Of a stretch of 64,000 nucleotides of DNA, positions 1 to 8,595 are shown in pieces. This DNA is from Chloroflexota bacterium (GTDB lineage Bacteria > Chloroflexota > Anaerolineae > Anaerolineales > Villigracilaceae). Each line of letters begins with the position of its first letter. The stretch's first letter is position 1. The notes beneath the pieces were generated by a model. It did no database searches, was not told the origin of the DNA, and worked only from the letters and a program-made list of their open reading frames with translations. The position numbers were made by a program, and so were the translations under genes. Location of the stretch: positions 1 to 64,000 of the forward strand of contig JACRLC010000031.1 of the NCBI GenBank assembly GCA_016235425.1, given 5' to 3'.

Positions 1-67
1 GGTTGACTTTTGAAAATTCTTCCACCGTCCATGAAATATCGCCGCTTTTCTTCTTGCTTGTCAATGT

Positions 68-955
68 TCAGATTGCTCCTGTCTTTGTGCTTTCTCCATA
101 GTCTACCTCACCTTTACCCAACTTGTGGGTAATAGACAGCCCGATTATTCTCTCAGACAATTGCCATAATCGCCGCTTAACTGATGCATTGAGCATTCCT
201 TCTATTTCTGATTTGACATATTCTGCATCTTCAACCAAATAAGAGAAAACCACATAGGTCTCAGTCTGAGTGGGGAAAACATTTAGAGCGATCCATGGTA
301 CTTGAGTGCTATTTGGCTTTGCAATTTCCAACCAGTATAGTGCACTAATTGCAACAGTTGGCTTTTTATGTTTGAAAGAGAATTTTCCATGGCTAACAAT
401 ATCATATTGACATGCCAAATAGGCTTCATCATATATCTCTTTATATCGATAAGCTGCCCATGCCAACATATATTGGTTCATCATCAAATTTAAGGATGGA
501 TCTCCCAAGTCGCGTGTAGCTCTTCCAACCTTAACTTGATCTTCATATATTTTTTCAGTCCCCCTTGCTGTCAAAGCTAAAGAGTGAAATTTTTTAAGTA
601 CCGACCTATATGCAATTAGAAAAAGCTGTTGATTATTACTAACATCAATCTCAAAATCATCAATCGGAGAAAATAGTTCTTTATCATGTTTTCCGCACAA
701 GCCAGTGAATGTTGATGCTTCATTTCGCCCAATTTCTACAAAGTCAACAATAAGGTCTTCACCTTTGTGTATGATTTTTTCTTTGGGCATAATTACGTGA
801 CCATTCAAACTAAGGATTTCAAAAACTCTGCTATTTTGAATCGAATGAGCCTTGATAGGTTTGGAATGGCAGATTCCATTGGGAGCCCAACAGCGTTTTA
901 GTGTAGTCTTTATATTCTTAAAAAACGAGACTTTGAGAAAATCATCAGTATTCAT
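68..955 (-). CDS. Unknown protein with Cys/His pairs
   Basis: I do not recognise a named family. The chosen ATG (955) gives 295 residues and begins just after the stop of the preceding EamA-like gene. A longer in-frame start at 1036 would overlap that gene by 67 bp and only translates its tail in another frame. The N-terminal third carries a CWAPNGIC stretch and a later GLCGKHDKELF stretch, spaced like a zinc-binding or HNH-like knuckle, with KAHSIQ between them. The rest looks alpha-helical and globular, with no signal peptide or membrane span. By eye it is AT-rich compared with the glycan genes, which fits an accessory, possibly acquired gene. Nuclease or defence roles are conceivable but unsupported. 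Confidence 0.6.
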   Translation of the reverse strand: MNTDDFLKVSFFKNIKTTLKRCWAPNGICHSKPIKAHSIQNSRVFEILSLNGHVIMPKEKIIHKGEDLIVDFVEIGRNEASTFTGLCGKHDKELFSPIDDFEIDVSNNQQLFLIAYRSVLKKFHSLALTARGTEKIYEDQVKVGRATRDLGDPSLNLMMNQYMLAWAAYRYKEIYDEAYLACQYDIVSHGKFSFKHKKPTVAISALYWLEIAKPNSTQVPWIALNVFPTQTETYVVFSYLVEDAEYVKSEIEGMLNASVKRRLWQLSERIIGLSITHKLGKGEVDYGESTKTGAI

Positions 956-969
956 TGGTTTTAATTTAA

Positions 970-1416
970 CTATCTCTTCCAATTCAACATGACCAGCCCG
1001 GCCAGACAGACAAAAATCCCAACAATATTCACCCACGAAATTTTATCTTTGAACAGAAAAATCGCCACGGGAAGCAAAATGAGCGAAGCGACTACATTGG
1101 TCAGCACTGCAGCGATGCCCAGGTTCCAGCCTGAGCGATAGACAAGCAGGAATCCGAATTCGATGCCGACGATGGCGATGGCAAGCAGGAAACTGGCCCA
1201 GTTGAGTTGCTTTAGCTCGAAAGCAAGTCCGTTTTTGGCAGGGAAGAAGAAAATGGTCAGTGCAGTAATGACGAGTGCGGCGGCGTAGGTCACGATGAGG
1301 GAGATCGTGAAATTGACATTGGACGGCGTGCTTTTGGCGCTAAAGTGATAGAGCGCGCTGGAACAGATGGCGAGGGTGATGGAGAAGTAGAAGAGGAACA
1401 TTTTCTTTAGTTGCAT
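970..1416 (-). CDS. EamA-like small transporter (single domain)
   Basis: A hydrophobic protein of about 148 residues with four to five predicted membrane spans. It ends in a pattern typical of one EamA/DMT unit: LFKDKISWVNIVGI followed by a glycine-rich last helix and a basic tail. Full DMT permeases have two such units, so this is a one-unit form that would act as a dimer or hetero-pair. Some one-unit members (ArnE/ArnF-like) move lipid-linked sugars, but nothing here fixes the substrate. The start is uncertain: ATG at 1416 or 1401. The upstream DNA is repeat-rich and shows no clear ribosome site. Confidence 0.65.
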   Translation of the reverse strand: MQLKKMFLFYFSITLAICSSALYHFSAKSTPSNVNFTISLIVTYAAALVITALTIFFFPAKNGLAFELKQLNWASFLLAIAIVGIEFGFLLVYRSGWNLGIAAVLTNVVASLILLPVAIFLFKDKISWVNIVGIFVCLAGLVMLNWKR

Positions 1417-1467
1417 AGTTACGTAGTTTGGTGGTTGCGTAGTTGGTGTCACCACTCGATTTTACCC

Positions 1468-1624
1468 GTCATTGCGAGCGTTCTTCCCTGCACCGTACGC
1501 AGGACGGTGTGCGAAGCAATCCCCGCGCCAACGAGGAGATTGCTTCACCGCTCGCCCTTCGACTGCGGGTCTCGATACGCTTCGCTACTCGACCCTCCGC
1601 TCAGGGCGGCGGTTCGCAATGACA
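1468..1624. repeat. Dispersed palindromic repeat, family R1, copy 1
   Basis: The ends GTCATTGCGAG and GTTCGCAATGAC are inverted, with GAAGCAATC and GATTGCTTC arms inside. The same architecture recurs at 25940-26047, 29052-29142 and 30005-30085. This copy also holds a nested CTCGATACG...CTACTCGACC segment resembling family R2. It fills the gap between the EamA-like gene and the GT-B gene. No coding capacity is credible. Confidence 0.75.
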
Positions 1625-1668
1625 CTATAGTATTGCTCTTTAGAAACTATGCCAATCGCGAAGATTCT

Positions 1669-1719
1669 GTAGCGCGACATTCATGTCGCCTTTGGGTTGC
1701 GACTTGAAAGTCGCATTAC
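1669..1719. repeat. Double hairpin, family R4; possible terminator
   Basis: Two consecutive short palindromes, GCGACATTCATGTCGC and GCGACTTGAAAGTCGC, lie directly after the stop of the minus-strand GT-B gene. They could terminate it, but there is no T-run. A longer relative lies at 12931-12986. Confidence 0.55.
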
Positions 1720-3161
1720 GAATTAAGCACCTTCAAAATGAACTCGGCCGTGCGCTTGCCTGAAGTGCCGTCGGTGAAGGTGATTTCGTCTTCGATGAAC
1801 TTGTGGCGTTCGGAGGCGTCGAGTTGCGGATTGCGGAGGTAGGCGTTAAGAATATCGCGCAGTTGGTCTATGTTCTCGGCCACTCGGCCCGCCCTGGCTT
1901 CGCGGAAGCGTTTGTGCGTGGGCCAGTTTCCGATCTTCTTCAGCGAGAGTGAATATTTCTTCGGCTTGTTCCACCCGCCAGGGACGTCAATCACCGCGGC
2001 GACAATCGGCGTGTTGTGGACGGCGGTCTCGACGACCATGGTTGAATATACAGTCACCAGCACATCTGAGTGCGCCATCATGGACGATTTCTCGTCCATG
2101 TCTTCGCCGCCGTAATAGCCGAGCGAGCCGCCCAGAGCAACTGGTTTAACAACATGCACGTTTGGATATTGCTTTTCAAACGCAAAGATCCGTTCGCGTT
2201 CATCGGCGAAGATTTTTGGTTTATCCTGAAAATGACTCGGGTGCAGGCGGATCAACAGTTGTGAAGGTTCAGCCAACGAATCGGATGAAACCAATTTTGC
2301 CAGCGCTTCCACGTTGGGATAGTTCGGCGCGAAATGGACAAACGAGCACGCGTACGAAATCAACTTGCGGCTGGGGTCGAGACCATGCAGTTTGAAATAA
2401 TCTTCCTTCGATAACATCCATTCTTTTCTGAAATAACCGTCATACGATGGAATGCCGCCGATATGTACGCGTTCTGGATTCCAGTCGGAGCCATAGACCA
2501 ACTCGTCCTTTTGTAGTTGTGACCAGCAGGTGGCATAGTCCATCGGCGCGCCGCGGATGGCGTAACTGGATGGGTTGTCCCAGCCAACAATCGCAGCCAT
2601 AGTCGGCACGTTGTGCAGAGTCGCTTCTCGGAGCAGGTAACGGTCAAGCCGCCAGCCTGCCGTCGAAGCGATCACAAGATCGGGCTTGTGAGCTGCAAAT
2701 AAATCGGCGTACAGGTTCGGGCGGGGAACGAAGCGGTTCTGCATCTGCACGAGAAAATTGCGGGCCAAGGAAAATGTCCGTAAAACAAGAATCGCGAGAG
2801 CGGCAGGAATCCAGATCCCCAAACGGAATTTCCAACCGTTCTCGACCCAGACTTCCCAGATGTGACTGTCCATGGCTTCGGTGTTGATGCGCCACGAGCC
2901 GCCGACGCGCCGCAGGTAGGCAAGCAGCCATTGCAGGCGCGGCTTGACTTTGCTTGCGTAAGCGTTGGCTTGTTTGATGCGCAGACCTTCGAAGGTGAGA
3001 CCAGGACGACCAAAGCGGCTGGAGATTTGAGACTTGGTTTCGTCGTCGGTGAGGACGACGATTTCAATACCCGCGACGAGCAGGGTCGGGACAACGTCAC
3101 TTTGCAGGAAGTAGATGATTGCCATGCCGTGGTCGGCGGAGATGAAGATTTTTTTTGACAC
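1716..3161 (-). CDS. GT-B fold glycosyltransferase, CDP-glycerol transferase-like
   Basis: A 481-residue cytosolic enzyme with a GT-B layout. The N-terminal Rossmann half begins KKIFISADHGMAI and holds a hydrophobic membrane-association segment near residues 115-140. The C-terminal half contains LLIRLHPSHF, a DEKSSMMAHSDVLVTVYSTMVVETAV nucleotide-binding-like region and a conserved SLxKIGNWPTH stretch. These resemble CDP-glycerol:polyol transferases and other surface-polymer transferases of the GT-B class; the donor and acceptor are not visible. The start codon is GTG. The DNA around this start is duplicated further upstream (3339-3430), where the copy is frame-shifted and dead. Confidence 0.7.
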   Translation of the reverse strand: MSKKIFISADHGMAIIYFLQSDVVPTLLVAGIEIVVLTDDETKSQISSRFGRPGLTFEGLRIKQANAYASKVKPRLQWLLAYLRRVGGSWRINTEAMDSHIWEVWVENGWKFRLGIWIPAALAILVLRTFSLARNFLVQMQNRFVPRPNLYADLFAAHKPDLVIASTAGWRLDRYLLREATLHNVPTMAAIVGWDNPSSYAIRGAPMDYATCWSQLQKDELVYGSDWNPERVHIGGIPSYDGYFRKEWMLSKEDYFKLHGLDPSRKLISYACSFVHFAPNYPNVEALAKLVSSDSLAEPSQLLIRLHPSHFQDKPKIFADERERIFAFEKQYPNVHVVKPVALGGSLGYYGGEDMDEKSSMMAHSDVLVTVYSTMVVETAVHNTPIVAAVIDVPGGWNKPKKYSLSLKKIGNWPTHKRFREARAGRVAENIDQLRDILNAYLRNPQLDASERHKFIEDEITFTDGTSGKRTAEFILKVLNS

Positions 3162-3210
3162 TGAAATGCTGTTCGCTTCTTTCTGGACTGTGAGTTGATT
3201 CTGTTTCGAG
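3117..3210. repeat. Direct repeat copy A (covers start of GT-B gene)
   Basis: About 94 bp beginning GATTGCCATGCC and running to CTGTTTCGAG. It contains the GTG start and the first ~15 codons of the gene ending at 1716. Copy B (3339-3430) is nearly identical. The pair flanks a palindromic element. Confidence 0.85.
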
Positions 3211-3238
3211 AGGTTTTATCTTCGCTTCGGGTTTCGGC

Positions 3239-3334
3239 GGGATAAATCCCTGCCTCAGTTCATGGAAGTCCGCTGAAGCGGACTCGCGCAATCAGCCCGA
3301 AGGGCTTCCATGTACTGAGTGAGGGATTTATCCC
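3239..3334. repeat. Palindromic element between direct repeats
   Basis: The outer arms GGGATAAATCCC and GGGATTTATCCC bracket further inverted segments (CAGTTCATGGAAG against CTTCCATGTACTG) and a small central hairpin (AGTCCGCTGAAGCGGACT). The whole 96 bp can fold as one long hairpin. It lies between direct repeats A and B and has no coding content. Confidence 0.8.
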
Positions 3335-3338
3335 GAGC

Positions 3339-3430
3339 GATTGCCATGCCATGGTCGGCGGAGATGAAGATTTTTTGGACACTGAAATGCTGTTCGCTTC
3401 TTTCTGGACTGTGAGTTGACTCCGTTTCAA
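3339..3430. repeat. Direct repeat copy B (decayed gene-start copy)
   Basis: About 92 bp matching copy A with scattered changes. A poly-A run is two bases shorter and a base beside it differs, so the GTG-led reading frame is shifted and does not encode the enzyme N-terminus. Confidence 0.8.
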
Positions 3431-3454
3431 GGGGCGGATTCTACCCCGATAATG

Positions 3455-6400
3455 TTACTGGCGTTTCTGCCTCAACGAATTCAACTCATCATCCGCCTTG
3501 GGATGCCCGAGTTGCTTGGCGCGGGAATAGCAACGCTCCGCATCCCTGTAATTTTCCATATGGACAAACACACTTCCAAGGTTGAACCATGCACTTGCAT
3601 TGTTCGGCTCAGATTTCACTACCTCGCGCAAAATGTCAAAAGCTTCCTGTAAACGATTTGATTTGGCAAGTTGAATTGCATGCTTGATTTTTTCTGCGCT
3701 GGAGGAAACTAGAGTTTGCAGTGGTTGAGACTTAGTTGTTTGTGAAGAAGCAAGTTTGGGTTTTCGTGAGCGAGTGAAGACAAAGACACCGCCAATCATG
3801 AGCGCGCCGAGGCAGAGGAGACCAAGTCCGCCAGCAAGGAATAGTGTGGTTGGTGAAAAACTAGTGGGGAAAGTGATATTTTTAGGGCCAAAATCTGTAT
3901 AAGAGTATTTAGCTGTTGTATAAGCTTGTTTTTCTTCAATTAAAAGCGGAAGTTCGGTTTCATCCAGCAACAAAATATTACGAACGGTATAAGGGCCGTC
4001 TTTTTGAGATTCGTAAATCAACTTACCTTCAAAACGCCAGATCGCGGTTTGATTTCCAGGTTGTAAACCCTGATGAGACGCAACAGGAGCTACAAATGTA
4101 TCACCTGCATATAAATCGGCAGAAATCACATAGTTTCCTGGTTGTTGTACTACTAGTGGTGCTTGGACCTCCAAAAACTCGTAAGTATTATCATTATTTT
4201 CATCTACGCCACTATCTGAGAATTGGTCACTGAGGCTTGCTGTTACAGGGGCAATGACAAAGTAAGAAATGGCATTTCTGACAAACGACTGATTATTGTA
4301 TGCACCTGAGGCGTTAAAAAAGACTCGATAGACGCCACCAATATCTGTTTGAGAGAACACATTTCCATAAAAGCCATCATTTACACCACCATCTTGATGC
4401 GTCCCATCATCAAACAAGTCAAGAGTTTGCTGACTACCATCTGGGCGAATAACAAGCGCAGAAAGACTGCTACCTGACACTTGAGAATTCCCGTCAACAA
4501 CTTTCATCAAAATTTCAACCGAACTTTGATTTGGTCGCCACTCAGGAAGAATAGGCTGCAAAGCAATCTGCATTGATGGGGTGGCAAAAGCGATAAAGGA
4601 TGATTCTTCAGAAATTGTTGTTCCATCAACAACAACTACCCACTTTCCTGACGGAATACTGGCGAATTGGTAACCTTTTAGTGTTCTTCCTTCCAACATG
4701 AGTTCTTGATATTGAATCCCTGCTGTATCCTTTGTAACGATTTGCCCATCAGGTTGGATTAGCTGCACTTGAATATCTTTATTGCCTGTTAACAAAGTTA
4801 ACCCCATGCCTTCTGATTGGAAAACATTTAACTCAAATTGTTGACTTTGGCCTGAGGCGAGAATCCCGTCGCCGAGATGAATATTAACTTGGGGAGCGTA
4901 TTCATGTAATTCCTGTTGGGTAACGGAGATTGGCGGCACATTTGCCATAATTTTATTTTGTAAATCAACAGGCAATACCATCCATGGCCTCCCACCTCCA
5001 CCACCTGATGGCATATCTGTTTTTCCAATATAAGGTAAAACTTCGTTTTTTAAGGTTTCGCTCTCGGAGTAATAAGTTGGAGGCGAAACTACAGGCCTTG
5101 CGCTTGGATCCCATCCGTGCCAATCATGTGTTATTGCAGTTCTCAAGTTTGGATAATGAGACTTCAATAAAACAGAATCCAGAATAAGCGAACTGCTTTG
5201 ATGAACTGCAAGGTCGTTATCATAATATTTAGAGGGTAACAGATGAGATAAAATCTTCCATGAAGGAAGAGAGATGTCGACACTTAAAATCTGACTTAGC
5301 TTTGCCCAAAGATCTTTCTCAGCATTCCCTACTATCAAATGATAATTAACCTCTGCTGGCTGCCTTGAAATTAAATTTACCCAGGCCCTAACCGGCGGGA
5401 GCATCTCTTTTGCCGCAGGTGAAAACCAAGGAGCAGGTGTTGTTATACCTGCCCAAAAATCTCCGCCAATAATAATCGTTGCAAGAGGTAGCATTTCAGC
5501 ATCATAGGGTTCCCCTCCATGCGGACTTCCAAGTGTAAATAAATTATCCACCGCTAAAACTTTATCATAAGCCTCATTGCGATCAAAATCACAAGTTCCG
5601 TACAAGTTCGAATCTTCCAAATAAGCACGACTTCTAGGTCCCCCGTAGCTAAATCCAATCATGTCAAAATGTCCATTCCAGTCTGGACGGTAGGACTTAA
5701 TAGTTAGAAACGAATCACAAATATTATCACGCAAGATTTGAGCATTTTCTTTTTGAGTTTTTGTGGCAGACATCCCAACAGCATAGAAAATATTACAATC
5801 AGCCACATATCCATATTCTGAAAAAAAGTCGCGTGTATACGCAGGGAATTCTTTCGTTTCATTTTCAAGATCAAGATAGAGAGAATCCACATTCCCACCC
5901 CAGCCTTCCACCAAAATTATCGGCTGAACATCCGCCGCACCTTCACATTTGGCGACAGGGGGCAATAAAATTGTGTTATCCAGCTTTCCCCAAGCCACAT
6001 CATAAGAATAATTATACGGCTCCCTTTTTATCACGACATCAGCAATCTGGCTCATTGTGCCTGAGGAAATGGAGTAAATATTACTGGATGTGCTATTTGC
6101 GTACAGTAACTGTTCACCCGAAGGTGACCACAGGATAAAATTAAAATCCTGGTCAGCAATTTGCCTTGCATTGTTTCCATCTGCCTGGATCAGCCAGTAG
6201 CCAGGTACGTCATAGGCAAGCCCAGAATAGCCTGCTATAGATTGTCCCGACGCAAAGAGCAGGGTTTTTCCATCGGGCGACAGGGCCTCGGGAATTGAAG
6301 TCTTGTCAGCCGAATAATAAATCCGCTCAAAACTATTACTCCCCGGCTGCATTTTGTAAATTTCAGAATCATAGACATCTGTTGAAACCTGATTGATTTC

Positions 6401-8371
6401 TCTTGCGCTAAAAAACTTATCTTCCTTTGACCATAACTTCAAATCAAATCCATCCTTTATCTCATTACCATTCAAATCAATTGCCTGGGCGTCGCCAAAC
6501 ACGCCAACAGCCAAACATGGATTGATTACATGGAACAAGTATCCCCCGCCCGCAGACCATTCTGTATGATCAATGGTTTCCAGAGCGGAAGTTTCATAAA
6601 TAATTCGCTCATTTTTATTACCAATATCATGCAAAACTATCTGGCTATTTGAACCACTTGCAGTATCAGGGTTTTCAGGACATCCTCTGGATCTTGCAAC
6701 CGCCAAATTCTTATCATCAGGCGACCAACTGACGCCAACAGCCGTAGCGCCTGATTCATCTTTAACCGAAGTGGAAAAATCAAGAATGGACACTTTGGAA
6801 TCGCTTACATATGCAATCTTCTCTGAAAGATTCGCCCAATCATAGTCGCTTACCTTTACACCGATATGAGAAAAGTCGAAGCTTTGACTTTTAGTATCAA
6901 TGACATAGAGATTATCTTCCCGATTAATAAATGACAACCACTGCCCGCTTTGGGAGAAAGCCACATTCCGCATCGGTTCGCCCAAATTATGTGTGACTTG
7001 AATTGGAGACTGTCCACTACGCATTAAATAAACATTCCCGTCCCCTCCCACATATCCAATTTGTCCTTCAATTTGGTTTATCAATGGCTGCACAGTTGGC
7101 GGTATTGTTCCTGGAGCCGATGGCAAATCAACTCCCCCATCTGTCCAATCCACGATTTGTTCAGTTGGAACCTCCCATGTTTTTTCAATATCTGAGATAC
7201 CGGGCAAATCGCCTATTTTCACACTGCTTTGACTGTTATAGTCATACAACATAAGTTCGCGGGATATTTGTTGTCCGCTTATGTTGTTTTTTGCATACAA
7301 GAACCTCTCTGCACTGTTTGAGAGCCACAAGTAAGGTTCGGCATTATTTGAAATCAACAAAGGGTTAGAACCATCAGTTACATAAAGGTCGGTAAAATTG
7401 TTGTTAATATCCACCGTTGGATCATTTTCATAGGCAACGATTAATCTATTGCTCGGAGACCAGATACCATAAACATCATTATAAAAGTCGTCAGATGGGT
7501 AGAGCGTGTTATATAGAATTTTTGCTTCCCGCGTTTCTAAATTTAGATCATAAAGGTGTAAATGATTGCCCAGCAATATGCTTGTAGAATTTGGGGACAC
7601 ATCTCTAATAGGTGCCCACTCCAATTCCTGGCTTTTTGTGATTTCCTTATATTTCCCCGTCTCCAGATCAATGGCATAGTAATTCCCAGAGTCGCCTTCA
7701 AGTATGAAGGATTTCCCATCAGGCATCCATTCCCCAGGTACGCCACCTTGATGTAAATTTAACAACATGACAGTGTTTTTTGCCCAGTTATATATGTTTA
7801 TATTATTACTATATGGTGGATCTATATAAATAACAGTATCGGCATCATAACCAATGTTATACACATTGGCATGAGTGGCAAATTTCGCAAGGAGAGTCTT
7901 CTCACCCGAAACAGTTTGCAAATAAAGCTCTCGTTCAGAATTATCATCTTCATCTGTTTTACTGTCTTCTACTATAAACGAGTCGGTATCTTTATCCCAT
8001 TTGTACCAGGAAAGGTTGTTTTCATAAGGAATTTGAGTTGCAATTGAATTGTTTTTAATATCATAAATAACCATTTGAAAACTTGCGCCGTCCTCATTGC
8101 GTAAAAAAGCCAGATATGATCCACTAGGTGAAAAACTTATTTCTTCGTATGCAACCCTTGCATTGGATGCGTAATCTAAATTTGCGTCTGTCGTAATTTG
8201 CTTATGGTTTCCATCCCCTGTTGTAATAATCACATTGCCAGTGGCATCAACATACGCAATCATGCCTTCAAACAAAAGCTGCGTTTGGGCGTTTGCAGGT
8301 ACCGCAGGTAAGGCACTGTTGATAAAAAGCGCGACCAACAATATGATGGAGGAAATGCGATAAGATTTCAT
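3455..8371 (-). CDS. Exported beta-propeller / alpha-beta hydrolase / TPR protein
   Basis: 1638 residues from ATG 8371. This start is preferred because AAGGAAA precedes it and a signal peptide (MKSYRISSIILLVALF..., cleavage near ANAQ) begins there; a longer frame adds 17 residues without such features. Residues ~30-820 hold many TolB/PD40-type blades (SPSGSYLAF, SPDDKNLAV, SPDGKTLLFA, SPSGEQLLYA). Residues ~830-1100 resemble a PGAP1/lipase-type alpha-beta hydrolase with a GFSYGG nucleophile elbow (Ser ~908) and conserved Cys residues. Ig-like beta domains follow, then one membrane span (~1507-1531), a basic stop-transfer and a cytoplasmic TPR-like tail with NAASAWFNLGSVF. The topology implies a cell-surface protein anchored at its C-terminal end. 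Substrate unknown. It diverges from another TPR membrane protein. Confidence 0.8.
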   Translation of the reverse strand: MKSYRISSIILLVALFINSALPAVPANAQTQLLFEGMIAYVDATGNVIITTGDGNHKQITTDANLDYASNARVAYEEISFSPSGSYLAFLRNEDGASFQMVIYDIKNNSIATQIPYENNLSWYKWDKDTDSFIVEDSKTDEDDNSERELYLQTVSGEKTLLAKFATHANVYNIGYDADTVIYIDPPYSNNINIYNWAKNTVMLLNLHQGGVPGEWMPDGKSFILEGDSGNYYAIDLETGKYKEITKSQELEWAPIRDVSPNSTSILLGNHLHLYDLNLETREAKILYNTLYPSDDFYNDVYGIWSPSNRLIVAYENDPTVDINNNFTDLYVTDGSNPLLISNNAEPYLWLSNSAERFLYAKNNISGQQISRELMLYDYNSQSSVKIGDLPGISDIEKTWEVPTEQIVDWTDGGVDLPSAPGTIPPTVQPLINQIEGQIGYVGGDGNVYLMRSGQSPIQVTHNLGEPMRNVAFSQSGQWLSFINREDNLYVIDTKSQSFDFSHIGVKVSDYDWANLSEKIAYVSDSKVSILDFSTSVKDESGATAVGVSWSPDDKNLAVARSRGCPENPDTASGSNSQIVLHDIGNKNERIIYETSALETIDHTEWSAGGGYLFHVINPCLAVGVFGDAQAIDLNGNEIKDGFDLKLWSKEDKFFSAREINQVSTDVYDSEIYKMQPGSNSFERIYYSADKTSIPEALSPDGKTLLFASGQSIAGYSGLAYDVPGYWLIQADGNNARQIADQDFNFILWSPSGEQLLYANSTSSNIYSISSGTMSQIADVVIKREPYNYSYDVAWGKLDNTILLPPVAKCEGAADVQPIILVEGWGGNVDSLYLDLENETKEFPAYTRDFFSEYGYVADCNIFYAVGMSATKTQKENAQILRDNICDSFLTIKSYRPDWNGHFDMIGFSYGGPRSRAYLEDSNLYGTCDFDRNEAYDKVLAVDNLFTLGSPHGGEPYDAEMLPLATIIIGGDFWAGITTPAPWFSPAAKEMLPPVRAWVNLISRQPAEVNYHLIVGNAEKDLWAKLSQILSVDISLPSWKILSHLLPSKYYDNDLAVHQSSSLILDSVLLKSHYPNLRTAITHDWHGWDPSARPVVSPPTYYSESETLKNEVLPYIGKTDMPSGGGGGRPWMVLPVDLQNKIMANVPPISVTQQELHEYAPQVNIHLGDGILASGQSQQFELNVFQSEGMGLTLLTGNKDIQVQLIQPDGQIVTKDTAGIQYQELMLEGRTLKGYQFASIPSGKWVVVVDGTTISEESSFIAFATPSMQIALQPILPEWRPNQSSVEILMKVVDGNSQVSGSSLSALVIRPDGSQQTLDLFDDGTHQDGGVNDGFYGNVFSQTDIGGVYRVFFNASGAYNNQSFVRNAISYFVIAPVTASLSDQFSDSGVDENNDNTYEFLEVQAPLVVQQPGNYVISADLYAGDTFVAPVASHQGLQPGNQTAIWRFEGKLIYESQKDGPYTVRNILLLDETELPLLIEEKQAYTTAKYSYTDFGPKNITFPTSFSPTTLFLAGGLGLLCLGALMIGGVFVFTRSRKPKLASSQTTKSQPLQTLVSSSAEKIKHAIQLAKSNRLQEAFDILREVVKSEPNNASAWFNLGSVFVHMENYRDAERCYSRAKQLGHPKADDELNSLRQKRQ

Positions 8372-8436
8372 AATGTTTTCCTTGATGTGCAATTTTCCAG
8401 GGTATATTGTCCGACTCGTCAAAGAGTTTACCAGAC

Positions 8437-8466
8437 ATCATACTTCCCAAGACTCGGCATTGTCAA
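8437..8466 (-). promoter_or_regulatory. Sigma-70-like promoter for the propeller protein
   Basis: On the minus strand, TTGACA (8461-8466) is followed after 18 bp by TATGAT (8437-8442), about 65 bp upstream of the ATG at 8371. Sequence-only prediction. Confidence 0.5.
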
Positions 8467-8473
8467 CAATTTA

Positions 8474-8523
8474 TTATCAGTCTTATTTGATTCTGATAAA
8501 TCAAGACACAATCAGTCCTGATT
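8474..8523. promoter_or_regulatory. Inverted ATCAG/CTGAT repeats in divergent promoter region
   Basis: TTATCAG (8474-8480) and CTGATAA (8493-8499) form an inverted pair 12 bp apart, followed by the compact palindrome AATCAGTCCTGATT (8510-8523). They lie between the divergent propeller and TPR genes, upstream of the predicted minus-strand -35. A dimeric regulator could bind here; none is identified. Confidence 0.4.
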
Positions 8524-8595
8524 TTTTTCAAAAGGACATTTTAGCCTCATTGTGAATGTCTTGTATAATCAAAGTAACTACGCACAGGAGAAAAA

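Noticed and set aside
1411-1707. 98-codon plus-strand reading frame
   Set aside because: It reads through the R1 and R4 palindromes, and its Arg/Ser-rich peptide is what such repeats encode by chance.
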